From Lolliginicoccus lacisalsi (GTDB lineage Bacteria > Actinomycetota > Actinomycetes > Mycobacteriales > Mycobacteriaceae), in contig NZ_JACYWE010000009.1 in NCBI RefSeq assembly GCF_014841105.1, positions 95,422-159,421 of the forward strand: 64,000 nt of DNA, given 5' to 3'. The position numbers and the translations under genes were made by a program. The notes under the pieces were generated by a model. That model did not search any database. It had not been told where the DNA came from and saw only the letters and a list, made by a program, of their open reading frames with translations. This document shows, one piece after another, positions 48,937 to 56,460 of this stretch; the stretch's first letter is position 1, and each line of letters starts with the position of its first letter.

Positions 48937-49080
48937 ATGAACACCGACGCCACGGCGCAAGTCCTCATCGAGGTGGTAGGCGACGACACCACGATCAGTT
49001 CCGCCTTTTCCGTCGAAGCGGCCGCATTCCGCGCCCACAAGAGCGACTACATCGACCACCGGCCACGCCCCTTGAGCTGA
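48937..49080 (+). CDS. 47-residue peptide, candidate precursor for the SagB-type enzyme
   Basis: A short gene with an excellent ribosome site (GGGGAGAAAGG, seven bases before ATG). The peptide begins MNTDATAQVLIEVVGDD and ends HKSDYIDHRPRPLS. The first half is acidic/hydrophobic like a RiPP leader (the AQVLIEVV strand could dock to a partner). The second half is basic and rich in His, Arg, Tyr and Pro, with no cysteine. It lies 60 bases before the SagB-type dehydrogenase on the same strand. The precursor role is inference from size and position. Confidence 0.65.
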   Translation: MNTDATAQVLIEVVGDDTTISSAFSVEAAAFRAHKSDYIDHRPRPLS

Positions 49081-49140
49081 GCCCCCGCCGCTAGGCAGCC
49101 CGTAGCGCGGCCCTCACCCGGTGCATGAAACACTCAAGGG

Positions 49141-50217
49141 GTGGGTGAGCAAAGATTGACTCGCGCGAAGGTCGCGGAATACGCAGTGCTGTTCTGGCGC
49201 GACGGGAACCTCATCTGGGACGACTACCTCCACCACCGCCAGTTCGCGCTCACGCCCGAGAGCGTCGGAATCCTGCGGTGGTTTTCCTATTGGCGGGACA
49301 TCGCCACCATCGGGCCGCCCACCGACCTGCACCGCGCGATCGCCGAGCGGCTCCTCGAGGAGAAAGTCCTGATCGCCGAGGGCTCCACGGAGCATCAGGA
49401 GGAGCAGCGCCTGCTCGCCGAATGGGGCGACTGGGGACCGTCCACCCGGTACCACCACTTCGCCTCCCGCACCGACGAGACGGTCGAGTACCTCGACCCC
49501 GTGGCCGATGTGGAGGAATTCTCCACCAAGGCTCGCGCTGAGCCACCGCCCGAGGTGGTCAAGACCTTTCCGCGACAGCCGATCACCGTCACCACACCAA
49601 GCATCGACGATGCCGCTCGATGGCCGCGCCCGGGGCTCGTCGATGTGCTGTTCGCCCGGCGCTCCACGCGATCGTTCACCACCCAGGCCGTCCCGCTCGA
49701 CGCCATTGGCACGATCGTCGATATCGCCGCAGGCCCCATCGATGTGATCGAGAACGCCGAGACGGGCCCGATCATCCGCAAGACAAGCCCCTCGGCGGGC
49801 GCGCGCAGCCCCATCGAGATCTATCTGCACGCCAACAGGATCCACGGCCTGCAGCCCGGGGTGTACCACTACGCGGCGTCGCGGGGCGGCCTCGAGCGCA
49901 TCCGCCGCCCCGCGCGCGCGCCACTTCTCGAGCGGGCCCTCGGCAACCAGTCCTGGCTCGCCGAGGCCCCCGCGCTGCTCATCTACACCTCGGTGCTCCG
50001 GCGCAGCCGCTGGCGCTTCAGCACCACTCGCGCCTACCGGGACATCCTGATCGAGGCCGGGCACATCAGCCAGACAGTCCTGCTCACCGCGACCGCGATG
50101 GGGCTCGGGTCCGTGACCGCCACCGCCATCAGCGACGTGCTCGTCGAGCAGATCATCGGTGTCGACCCGATGAGCGAGCCAGTGCTTGCTGTCACCGCGA
50201 TCGGCTACCCCGGGTAG
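49141..50217 (+). CDS. SagB-type (thiazole/oxazole oxidase-like) FMN dehydrogenase
   Basis: A 358-residue protein. About 150 N-terminal residues (RAKVAEYAVLFWRDGNLIWD, FALTPESVGILRWFSYW) form the helical/winged region of SagB-type enzymes. The C-terminal nitroreductase fold has ARRSTRSFTTQAVPLDAIG, KTSPSAGARSPIEIYLHANR, GLQPGVYHYAASRGGLERI and TATAMGLGSVTATAIS. Family members oxidise azolines to azoles in peptide natural products, or act in other RiPP pathways. No YcaO cyclodehydratase or exporter is adjacent. Convergent with the lipocalin, four bases between stops. Confidence 0.87.
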   Translation: MGEQRLTRAKVAEYAVLFWRDGNLIWDDYLHHRQFALTPESVGILRWFSYWRDIATIGPPTDLHRAIAERLLEEKVLIAEGSTEHQEEQRLLAEWGDWGPSTRYHHFASRTDETVEYLDPVADVEEFSTKARAEPPPEVVKTFPRQPITVTTPSIDDAARWPRPGLVDVLFARRSTRSFTTQAVPLDAIGTIVDIAAGPIDVIENAETGPIIRKTSPSAGARSPIEIYLHANRIHGLQPGVYHYAASRGGLERIRRPARAPLLERALGNQSWLAEAPALLIYTSVLRRSRWRFSTTRAYRDILIEAGHISQTVLLTATAMGLGSVTATAISDVLVEQIIGVDPMSEPVLAVTAIGYPG

Positions 50218-50221
50218 CGGC

Positions 50222-50848
50222 TCACAACGTGCACAGCGGCTGGATCGTCTCCAGCCCGCCGGTGATCGGCGACGTCAGGAAGAAGCACGGGTTCCAGCCT
50301 CGGTCAACGATCACATCCTGGACCTGCTGCCACTCCGCGCCGGTCAGCGTGCCCGATCGCGACAGCACGAAGCCGGATGTGCGGGCAGGGTCGCCGACGA
50401 TAGCCGTCTCGTAGCCCTCATCGATGTAGGTGACCACATAGTTCGGCAGGCCCTCGGGCGGGGAGAACGGCACGGATGGGAACGTGACCTGCAACGAGGC
50501 GTTGGTCGAGGGATCAGTCACCGTCGCTTCCCCCGTGATGCCCGAAGGGGCGCCCGACCAGGTGGTGCAGTCATTGCGAACCGAGATGGTGCCGGGCGCG
50601 GTCACCGCGTACGTGGCGCGGGTATCGCGGGCGCACTCGAGGTTGAACGGCTGAGGCACGGCCGCCACCTGCTGCCAGGTGCCGGCATAGCGCTCCACAT
50701 CGAGCGAGGCGATCGAGGGCAGGGGAGCGGGCAGCATCGAGCCCGGCGCGGCGGCAGCGGTGGCCGCGCCCGTCACGACGATGCCTGCCGCGAGAGCACC
50801 CGCTGCGGCGAGCGCGGGGATGAGCGGGCGGGATGATGATCGGCTCAT
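50222..50848 (-). CDS. Secreted lipocalin family protein
   Basis: A 208-residue exported lipocalin. Signal peptide with Ala-rich core (PALAAAGALAAGIVVTGA) and likely cleavage after ATAAAA. The lipocalin G-x-W motif is in ERYAGTWQQVAAVPQPFN; later YVVTYIDEGYETAIVGDPAR and GFVLSRSGTL match bacterial Blc-like proteins. Cysteines at ECARD, NDCTT, PCFF and PLCTL may form disulfides. It would bind a hydrophobic ligand outside the cell. Confidence 0.9.
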   Translation of the reverse strand: MSRSSSRPLIPALAAAGALAAGIVVTGAATAAAAPGSMLPAPLPSIASLDVERYAGTWQQVAAVPQPFNLECARDTRATYAVTAPGTISVRNDCTTWSGAPSGITGEATVTDPSTNASLQVTFPSVPFSPPEGLPNYVVTYIDEGYETAIVGDPARTSGFVLSRSGTLTGAEWQQVQDVIVDRGWNPCFFLTSPITGGLETIQPLCTL

Positions 50849-50984
50849 GATGTCTCCTCGAGGATTGGGCCCGGGGTGCTGCGCGGCACTCCAGGACGAT
50901 GACGCGACTGCCTAATGATGCGACACTGCGTTGTTAATTCGGTGCCGAACGGGGCTCGGTTGGGTGGAACTCGCCACAATCACA

Positions 50985-50998
50985 ACAATCCGGATTGT
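50985..50998. promoter_or_regulatory. Perfect 14-bp palindrome upstream of the lipocalin
   Basis: ACAATCCGGATTGT is its own complement, in the divergent gap between the lipocalin gene and the small membrane gene at 51022. Candidate operator; the cognate regulator is unknown. Confidence 0.45.
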
Positions 50999-51021
50999 GC
51001 GATCGCGCCGCGGGCAGCACG

Positions 51022-51246
51022 ATGGAATCCGTGAAACCCGTCCTTGACCGACTCATTGGCTCGGCGCCCTACGCGCTCGGCTCCTTCGTCGCGATCGTCG
51101 GCGTCCGCCTCATCACCGGCGATGCGCCCGACGAGGCCGTCCTGGGATCCCTCGGCAGCAGCGCGTTCGGCTGGGGCATCATGGCGCTGCTCGGCATCGG
51201 CATGCCCGTGCGCCCAGCCGCAAACCCGGCCCCGAGCACCCGGTAG
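51022..51246 (+). CDS. Small hypothetical membrane protein
   Basis: A 74-residue frame, ATG at 51022, with two hydrophobic segments (APYALGSFVAIVGVRLI and SAFGWGIMALLGIGMPV). No strong ribosome site. The stop is four bases from the convergent lipoprotein stop, a spacing seen elsewhere here. Coding status is plausible; no function is visible. Confidence 0.5.
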   Translation: MESVKPVLDRLIGSAPYALGSFVAIVGVRLITGDAPDEAVLGSLGSSAFGWGIMALLGIGMPVRPAANPAPSTR

Positions 51247-51250
51247 GGCA

Positions 51251-52174
51251 CTACCCGAGCCCCGGTAGCGGCGGCTCGAAGACCAGCGGGACATACGGCT
51301 GAGAGCCATCCCCCTCGGCCGACGGCCACACCGCGACCGCCTCGTGCACATCATCATCGAGCTCCAGCGTCACCCGGTACTCATAGGGGCCCGGAGCGTC
51401 GGTCAGCGCGGGATCATCGCTCGTGCCGAAGAACCGCACGCTGCCCTCGGGGCAACCAATCGTGGCGGCCTCGCTGCCAATGCTCTGCATCGATCCGTCA
51501 GCAGCAACGATCTCGATAGTCACCGCGGCGTTGCCGGGATCAGTGCCCAGGTTCGAGACCGACATGTCCGGGCGCGCCTGGCCGAGCGGAACAAACGGCG
51601 AAGCGATCGCGAGCGTCGCCTCGGGCTCGGCGATCGCGCCGTCGCGCGGCGTGGTCCAGGTGAATGACACCGCTGCATCGCCACTGCTCCCGCGAACGGC
51701 CAGCAGCACCTCGTACTCCCCGGCCATGCCCATGGGCTCCAGCACGAACACGTCGTCCGCATCCCGTTCCAGGCTCGCCTCGAACGTGCGCGCGCACTCC
51801 CCGCCACCTGCCTCGCGCATCCGCGCGATGAACGTCGCATCCTCCTCCGGGAACGAGATCCGGACATCCTCGGCGGAACCAAGCGCCAACTGCTCCGCCG
51901 GAGGGGTCCCGTCCACGCACGTGCCATCCCAGCAGTACGACCACGGCTCGAGCACATGCTCCGAGCCGCCCGCGGACACCGTGATCGGTGGCGGACCAGC
52001 ACCATCTCCGGAGGGCTGGCTCGTGGCTGGAGGCGTGCTCGTTGCCCCGTCCGGCGAGGCAGCAGAATCCTCGGGATCCTCGCCCCCGCCGCACCCCGCG
52101 AGCACGACGACGGAAGCCAGCAACCACGCCGCTGCCCTCCGCGATGGCAACCTCGAAGCGGTAGATCTCACCAC
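51251..52174 (-). CDS. Lipoprotein of unknown function
   Basis: A 307-residue lipoprotein: signal peptide ending in the lipobox VVLAGC, then a low-complexity Gly/Ser/Thr/Pro linker to about residue 65. The extracellular part has beta-rich stretches (FEASLERDADDVFVLEPMGM, GEYEVLLAVRG, PYEYRVTLELDDDV) and paired cysteines (YCWDGTCVDG), suggesting Ig-like domains. No enzyme motif. Divergent from the ABC exporter operon. Confidence 0.8.
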   Translation of the reverse strand: MVRSTASRLPSRRAAAWLLASVVVLAGCGGGEDPEDSAASPDGATSTPPATSQPSGDGAGPPPITVSAGGSEHVLEPWSYCWDGTCVDGTPPAEQLALGSAEDVRISFPEEDATFIARMREAGGGECARTFEASLERDADDVFVLEPMGMAGEYEVLLAVRGSSGDAAVSFTWTTPRDGAIAEPEATLAIASPFVPLGQARPDMSVSNLGTDPGNAAVTIEIVAADGSMQSIGSEAATIGCPEGSVRFFGTSDDPALTDAPGPYEYRVTLELDDDVHEAVAVWPSAEGDGSQPYVPLVFEPPLPGLG

Positions 52175-52239
52175 ACGACCTCAGCCTTCTCCCTGCACGG
52201 ACACCTTGCGCGTGATGCTACCCGCTTCCGTAGTGGCGC

Positions 52240-52276
52240 ATGTCACCTCAGCCCGTCGCGCCATGACACATGTCAT
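52240..52276. promoter_or_regulatory. Candidate operator of the ABC/two-component operon
   Basis: ATGACA-CA-TGTCAT (52263-52276) is a dyad, and a further ATGTCAC half lies at 52240-52246. They are 59-95 bases before the ABC ATPase start, a likely binding place for the response regulator encoded in the same operon. Confidence 0.5.
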
Positions 52277-52334
52277 CGCCGATCCCTGACAGGCGGACGA
52301 GGCGCGGATGCTGGCGGCCCGCGACGCTAGGTGC

Positions 52335-53264
52335 ATGGAACAATACGCAGCGATACGGCTCACCGCCGTGGCCAAGGCCTTCCAGCGCCGCGGCAAACCG
52401 ACCGTGCATGCCGTCCGAGGCATCGACCTGCGCATCAACACCGGCGAGATCGTGGCGCTGCTCGGGCCCAACGGCGCCGGGAAGACCACGACCCTCGACA
52501 TGATCCTCGGGCTCGCAGCGCCCACCAGCGGCACCATCGAGGTGCTCGGCACCGACCCCCGCGCCGCGGTGCGGAGTGGCAAGCTCTCCGCGCTGCTGCA
52601 ATCCGGTGGCTTGCTCGCCGATCTCACCGTCGCCGAGACCGCCACCATCATCCGTTCGGTCACGCCCGGGGCCCTCCCCGTCCACGAAGCACTCCTGCGG
52701 GCAGGCATCGCCGAGATCGCCGATCGCCGGGTCGGCCTTTGCTCGGGCGGGCAGCAGCAACGCCTCAAGTTCGCGCTCGCGCTGCTGCCCGCCCCTGACA
52801 TCCTCGTCCTCGACGAACCCACCACCGGCATGGACGTCACCGCCCGTCGCGGCTTCTGGGACGCGATGCGCGCTGAGGCGAAGCAGGGCCGCACCATCCT
52901 GTTCGCCACTCACTACCTCGAGGAGGCCGATGACTTCGCCGACCGGGTCGTCCTGATCGCTGAGGGGCGCGTCATCGCCGACGGCCCCACCGAGCAGGTC
53001 CGCGCCACCACCATGGGGCGCACCGTCACCGCCCGTCTCGACCCGCGCGACGAGCCCGGCATCCGCGCGCTGCTCGCCGACCAGCCCGGCGTACGGGGGC
53101 TCGACCTGCACGGCGACAGGGTCAGCATCACCACCACCGACTCCGACACCCTCGCCCGCCTGCTGCTCAACCACACCAGTGCCACCGACCTCGAGATCAC
53201 CAGCGCGAGCCTCGAGGCCGCCTTCGTCGCGCTCACCTCGACCCGTGAGGAAGCCACGCAATGA
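52335..53264 (+). CDS. ABC exporter ATPase
   Basis: A 309-residue ATPase of the drug/lipid-exporter class. Walker A LLGPNGAGKTTTLD, signature LCSGGQQQRLKFAL, Walker B DILVLDEPTTGMD, H-loop LFATHYLEEADDFADRV. A C-terminal regulatory extension is present. The stop overlaps the permease ATG (ATGA). Together with the permease, kinase and regulator it makes a self-regulated transport operon, a layout common for cell-envelope stress systems. Confidence 0.93.
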   Translation: MEQYAAIRLTAVAKAFQRRGKPTVHAVRGIDLRINTGEIVALLGPNGAGKTTTLDMILGLAAPTSGTIEVLGTDPRAAVRSGKLSALLQSGGLLADLTVAETATIIRSVTPGALPVHEALLRAGIAEIADRRVGLCSGGQQQRLKFALALLPAPDILVLDEPTTGMDVTARRGFWDAMRAEAKQGRTILFATHYLEEADDFADRVVLIAEGRVIADGPTEQVRATTMGRTVTARLDPRDEPGIRALLADQPGVRGLDLHGDRVSITTTDSDTLARLLLNHTSATDLEITSASLEAAFVALTSTREEATQ

Positions 53265-54007
53265 GCATCACCTACGCCCGCATCGAGCTGCTGCGCACGA
53301 TCCGCAACGTCCCCAATGTCTTCTTCATCGCGCTGCTGCCCGGCATCTTCTACCTCGTGTTCGGCGCCATGCAGGAGTACGGCTCGGAAACGGCCGGGGA
53401 TGGCAACGTCGCCGCCGCGATCATGACGTCGATGGCCGCCTACGGCGCCGCCGTTGCCACCATGACAATCGGCGGTTCCGTGGCCGTCGAGCAATTCCAG
53501 GGATGGGGCCGGCAGCTCGCGCTGACCCCGATGAGCACCCAGGGATTCGTCACCACCAAGGCCGTCGTCGCCATGGTCGTCGCGTTGATGCCCATCGGCG
53601 TCGTCTACGCCACCGGAGCCCTCACCGGCGCCGAGGCCACCGCGCGGGTATGGGTGCTCTCGGCCGCCGCCATCTGGGCCGGATCGGTCATCTTCGCGCT
53701 CTTCGGGCTCGCCATCGGATTCGCGTTCCGCACCGAGGCCGCGCTCTCCGCCGCCGGTGGCGCGCTCGTCATCCTCGCCTTCCTCGGCAACGTGTTCATC
53801 CCGCTCAGCGGCACCATGCTGGACATCGGCAAGCTCACCCCCATGTATGGCATGGTTGCGCTAGCCCGCTACCCGCAGACCGAGGGCGTCTACGCGACCT
53901 CAGCAGGAGAACCCCTGTGGATCCCCATCGCCAACATCATCGCCTGGACGATCATCCTCGGCGCCGCCGCGGCGCTGCTCTCCCGGCGCGGGCGGCAACG
54001 CCAGTGA
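53261..54007 (+). CDS. ABC exporter permease (ABC-2 type)
   Basis: A 248-residue ABC-2 permease with about six helices (NVFFIALLPGIFYLVFG, GFVTTKAVVAMVVALMPIGV, AAGGALVILAFLGNVFIPLS). MYGMVALARYPQTEGVYATS lies in the last extracytoplasmic loop. Pairs with the upstream ATPase. The stop overlaps the kinase GTG start (GTGA). Confidence 0.9.
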   Translation: MSITYARIELLRTIRNVPNVFFIALLPGIFYLVFGAMQEYGSETAGDGNVAAAIMTSMAAYGAAVATMTIGGSVAVEQFQGWGRQLALTPMSTQGFVTTKAVVAMVVALMPIGVVYATGALTGAEATARVWVLSAAAIWAGSVIFALFGLAIGFAFRTEAALSAAGGALVILAFLGNVFIPLSGTMLDIGKLTPMYGMVALARYPQTEGVYATSAGEPLWIPIANIIAWTIILGAAAALLSRRGRQRQ

Positions 54008-55104
54008 CGAGCACCATCGAGGCAGGCCGCGACGAGCCCAGCGACCACGGCTGGATCTTCGGCGCGGCCTGGCTGGTGTTCCTCATCTTTCCGGCCATGC
54101 TCATCGTCGAGGACAACGAGTCGATTGCCACGCGCGTGGCGGCGCTGATGCTCCTCGCCACCTACGCCACCCTCTACACGGCTGGCCTGTTCCTGCTGCG
54201 CGACATCGCCGAGGACAGCGCCCGCATCAACATCCTCGTCGCGGCGCTGATCGCCATCATCGTGGCCGTCGCCGCCACCACCGGGATCGGGGCGGCGCTC
54301 GCGATGCTTCCGTTCGTCACCTGCTACGCCATCTTCGCCTGGCCCCTCGCGCGCTCGCTCGGCCTCGTCGCGCTCGCCGCGGCCGCCATCCTCTGGGCAC
54401 CAACCCTCATCGACGGCACCACTATCGGCGCCTACTGGCAGATCCTGCTGTTCACCGCCCCCGCCGTCGTGATCTCCCTGATGTGGCGCACCCTGCTGCT
54501 CACTGAGGACGATCGCCGGCACCTCGAGCAGGAGGTGGCCCGCCTCGGCGAGCGCGACCGCATCGCACGCGAGGTCCACGACATCCTCGGCCACGGCCTC
54601 ACCGTCATCGCTGTCCAGGCCGAGCTTGCCTCCCGCCTCATCGACGCGGACGCCGACCGTGCCCGCACCGAGATCGAAGCCGTCCACGAGCTTTCCCGCA
54701 CAGCCCTCGCCGAGGTCCGTGCCGCCGTGAGCGGACTACGCACCCGCAACCTGCCCGAGGCGCTCCACGCTGCCGAGCAAGCACTCGACACCGCCGGGAT
54801 CGACCTCCGCGCCGAGATCACCGCCAGCCCGGACCGCGCCGACATCGCCGAGGTATTCGCCAGCGCCATCCAAGAAGGCACCACCAACATCATCCGACAC
54901 AGCAAAGCCCACGCCTGCCACATCCACATCGACCGGCGCCGCTTGCGCATCACCAACGACGGCGCCCCGGCCGGGCCACCAAGCACTGCCCGCCTCGGCA
55001 ACGGGCTCCGCGGCCTCGCGGAACGAGCCGCTGCCGCCGGAGGACGCGTCACCGCCAGCACGCTCGGCGGCGGAGAATTCAACCTCGAGGTGGAGATCCC
55101 ATGA
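54004..55104 (+). CDS. NarL-type sensor histidine kinase
   Basis: A 366-residue sensor kinase of the HisKA_3 (DesK/LiaS) class. About six membrane helices occupy residues 15-155, with almost no external domain, so it senses within the membrane. The phosphoacceptor is His192 in IAREVHDILGHGLTVIAVQA. The ATPase domain shows EGTTNIIRHSKA (N box) and LGNGLRGLAERAAAAGG (G box). GTG overlaps the permease stop. Partner of the next gene. Confidence 0.93.
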   Translation: MTSTIEAGRDEPSDHGWIFGAAWLVFLIFPAMLIVEDNESIATRVAALMLLATYATLYTAGLFLLRDIAEDSARINILVAALIAIIVAVAATTGIGAALAMLPFVTCYAIFAWPLARSLGLVALAAAAILWAPTLIDGTTIGAYWQILLFTAPAVVISLMWRTLLLTEDDRRHLEQEVARLGERDRIAREVHDILGHGLTVIAVQAELASRLIDADADRARTEIEAVHELSRTALAEVRAAVSGLRTRNLPEALHAAEQALDTAGIDLRAEITASPDRADIAEVFASAIQEGTTNIIRHSKAHACHIHIDRRRLRITNDGAPAGPPSTARLGNGLRGLAERAAAAGGRVTASTLGGGEFNLEVEIP

Positions 55105-55706
55105 TCCGTGTGCTGCTCGCCGACGACCAGGCCCTAGTCCGCGGCGCCCTTGCTGCCCTGCTCGACCTCGAGCCCGACATCACCGTCATTGCCGAGGCAG
55201 GAAATGGCGAGGAAGCCCTCGCCGCCGCGCGCGAGCACCAGCCCGACGTATGCCTGCTCGACATCGAGATGCCCGGCCTCGACGGAATAGCCGCCACGCA
55301 GCGCCTCCGCGCCGAATGCCCCGCCGCCCGCGTGCTGATCGTCACCACTTTCGGTCGCGGCGGCTACGTTCGGCGCGCCCTCGAAGCCGGGGCGCACGGC
55401 TTCGTGGTCAAGGACACCCCGGCGCGCGAGCTCGCCGAGGCAGTCCGGCGCATACACGCTGGCGTCCGCGTCATTGATCCCGCGCTGGCCGCGGAATTAC
55501 TGGCCACGGGGAACAACCCGCTCTCCCCGCGCGAGCAAGAAGTGCTGCGCCACGCCCTCGGAGGCGACGTGGTCTCCGCGATCGCTCGCCGGGTGCACCT
55601 CACCGAGGGCACGGTCCGCAACCATCTCTCGGCGGCGATCGGCAAGACCGGGGCAGCCACGCGCGCCGAGGCAGCCCGGATCGCGCAGCACAACGGCTGG
55701 TTGTAG
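55101..55706 (+). CDS. LuxR/NarL-type response regulator
   Basis: A 201-residue regulator. The receiver has DD at the start (VLLADDQALVRG), phosphoacceptor Asp54 in CLLDIEMPGLDG and the conserved Lys in HGFVVKDTPAREL. The C-terminal LuxR helix-turn-helix reads LSPREQEVLRHAL and VHLTEGTVRNHLSAAIGKTG. ATG overlaps the kinase stop (ATGA). Probably acts on the dyads at 52240-52276. Confidence 0.94.
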   Translation: MIRVLLADDQALVRGALAALLDLEPDITVIAEAGNGEEALAAAREHQPDVCLLDIEMPGLDGIAATQRLRAECPAARVLIVTTFGRGGYVRRALEAGAHGFVVKDTPARELAEAVRRIHAGVRVIDPALAAELLATGNNPLSPREQEVLRHALGGDVVSAIARRVHLTEGTVRNHLSAAIGKTGAATRAEAARIAQHNGWL

Positions 55707-55799
55707 CGGCGGCGGTGGGCCGCGGGTGGCTCGCGGGTGGCCGTTCGCGGGTGGGTGGCGGGTGGCTCGCGAGTGGCCGTTCGCGGGTGGCCCGCGGTG

Positions 55800-55863
55800 C
55801 AAACGCGATAGAAGCCTCCGAGATCCCAGGTCGGTTTCTATCGCGTTTGGCGGTTTCCGGTGC
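55800..55863. repeat. Dispersed palindromic repeat, copy 3 (inverted)
   Basis: Arms at 55800-55813 (CAAACGCGATAGAA) and 55836-55849. The centre AGATCCCAGGTCG is the complement of copy 2's centre, and 55836-55863 is the exact complement of 3581-3608, so this copy is inverted relative to the other two. Confidence 0.88.
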
Positions 55864-55917
55864 TTTTGCGAGCGCGGCGGGGGGCCCGGCGAGCGCGGCG
55901 GGGGGCCCGGCGAGCGC

Positions 55918-55960
55918 CAGTGGAAACTTTTCCCCACTGAGGCGGGAAAAGCTTCCACTG
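55918..55960. terminator. Hairpin within the repeat block
   Basis: A 17-base arm at 55918-55934 pairs with 55944-55960 with one mismatch (CAGTGGAA / TTCCACTG ends, CTTTTCCC / GGGAAAAG inside). It could end the two-component operon transcript, though it is over 200 bases from its stop. Confidence 0.5.
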
Positions 55961-56319
55961 CCCGCGCGCCCAACCCGCCGGCCCAACCCCGCGCGCCCAA
56001 CCCGTCGGCCCACCCCCGCGCGCCCAACCCGTCGGCCCAACCCCGCGCGCCGCCGCGCCCTGACGACTGGCGCCTGAGCAACCCAGCGCCGCAACATGTT
56101 TCACCGTGTTCACGAGCGCCGGGCAAACCGGGCACGGTATCGGACGATCAGTACGAAGCGGAAGCCGACCGTGACAGCAATCTTGCGGGCGCACCGTCGC
56201 GGCGGCCGACCTGTCACCGGCCAGCAACGCGGCGAGCCAATTGTTGCAACAGAGCGTGAATAGCTTGGGTCATGTCCCTCCGGGGATGGTTCATGACAAC
56301 CAATCGAAAGGACATCATC

Positions 56320-56418
56320 ATGGGTCTTGTTGCAGGTTTGGTTACCATCGTCGGCGATCTCCTCCACCTGCTCCTCGGCGGACTGTGCTCCCTTCGAGCT
56401 GAATCCCTGGACATGATG
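56320..56418 (+). other. Well-initiated small hydrophobic frame without its own stop
   Basis: ATG at 56320 has GAAAGGA seven bases upstream and starts MGLVAGLVTIVGDLLHLLLG, a hydrophobic helix; ATG 56293 would add MTTNRKDII. No stop occurs before the hairpin at 56419; the frame runs on antisense through the next gene. This may be a tiny membrane peptide gene that lost its stop by an indel. The coordinates mark only the plausible part. Confidence 0.35.
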
Positions 56419-56444
56419 CTGGCCCCCGCCTCGGCGGGGGCCAG
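56419..56444. terminator. Strong GC hairpin
   Basis: CTGGCCCCCGCC (56419-56430) pairs perfectly with GGCGGGGGCCAG (56433-56444). It lies just past the META lipoprotein stop (minus strand) and could also end the small plus-strand frame. Confidence 0.75.
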
Positions 56445-56460
56445 CACGCGTCGAGCGCCG

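Larger units (their letters stand above)
55707..56271. repeat. Repeat-rich intergenic block
   Basis: A 565-base gap of stacked repeats. A 32-nt unit occurs at 55723-55754 and 55759-55790. Palindromic repeat copy 3 is at 55800-55863. A 21-nt unit (GCGAGCGCGGCGGGGGGCCC plus G) occurs at 55868-55888 and 55889-55909. A hairpin lies at 55918-55960. A 27-nt unit occurs three times at 55961-56040 with a partial fourth. No protein gene is supported; open frames here follow the repeats. Confidence 0.88.

Noticed and set aside
55961..56050. Possible CRISPR array
   Set aside because: The 27-nt units are directly adjacent with no unique spacers, and no cas genes exist in the window.
55715..56077. 120-codon frame with repeated ARPTRRPNP-like units
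   Set aside because: It only translates the tandem DNA repeats; no ribosome site and no conserved feature.
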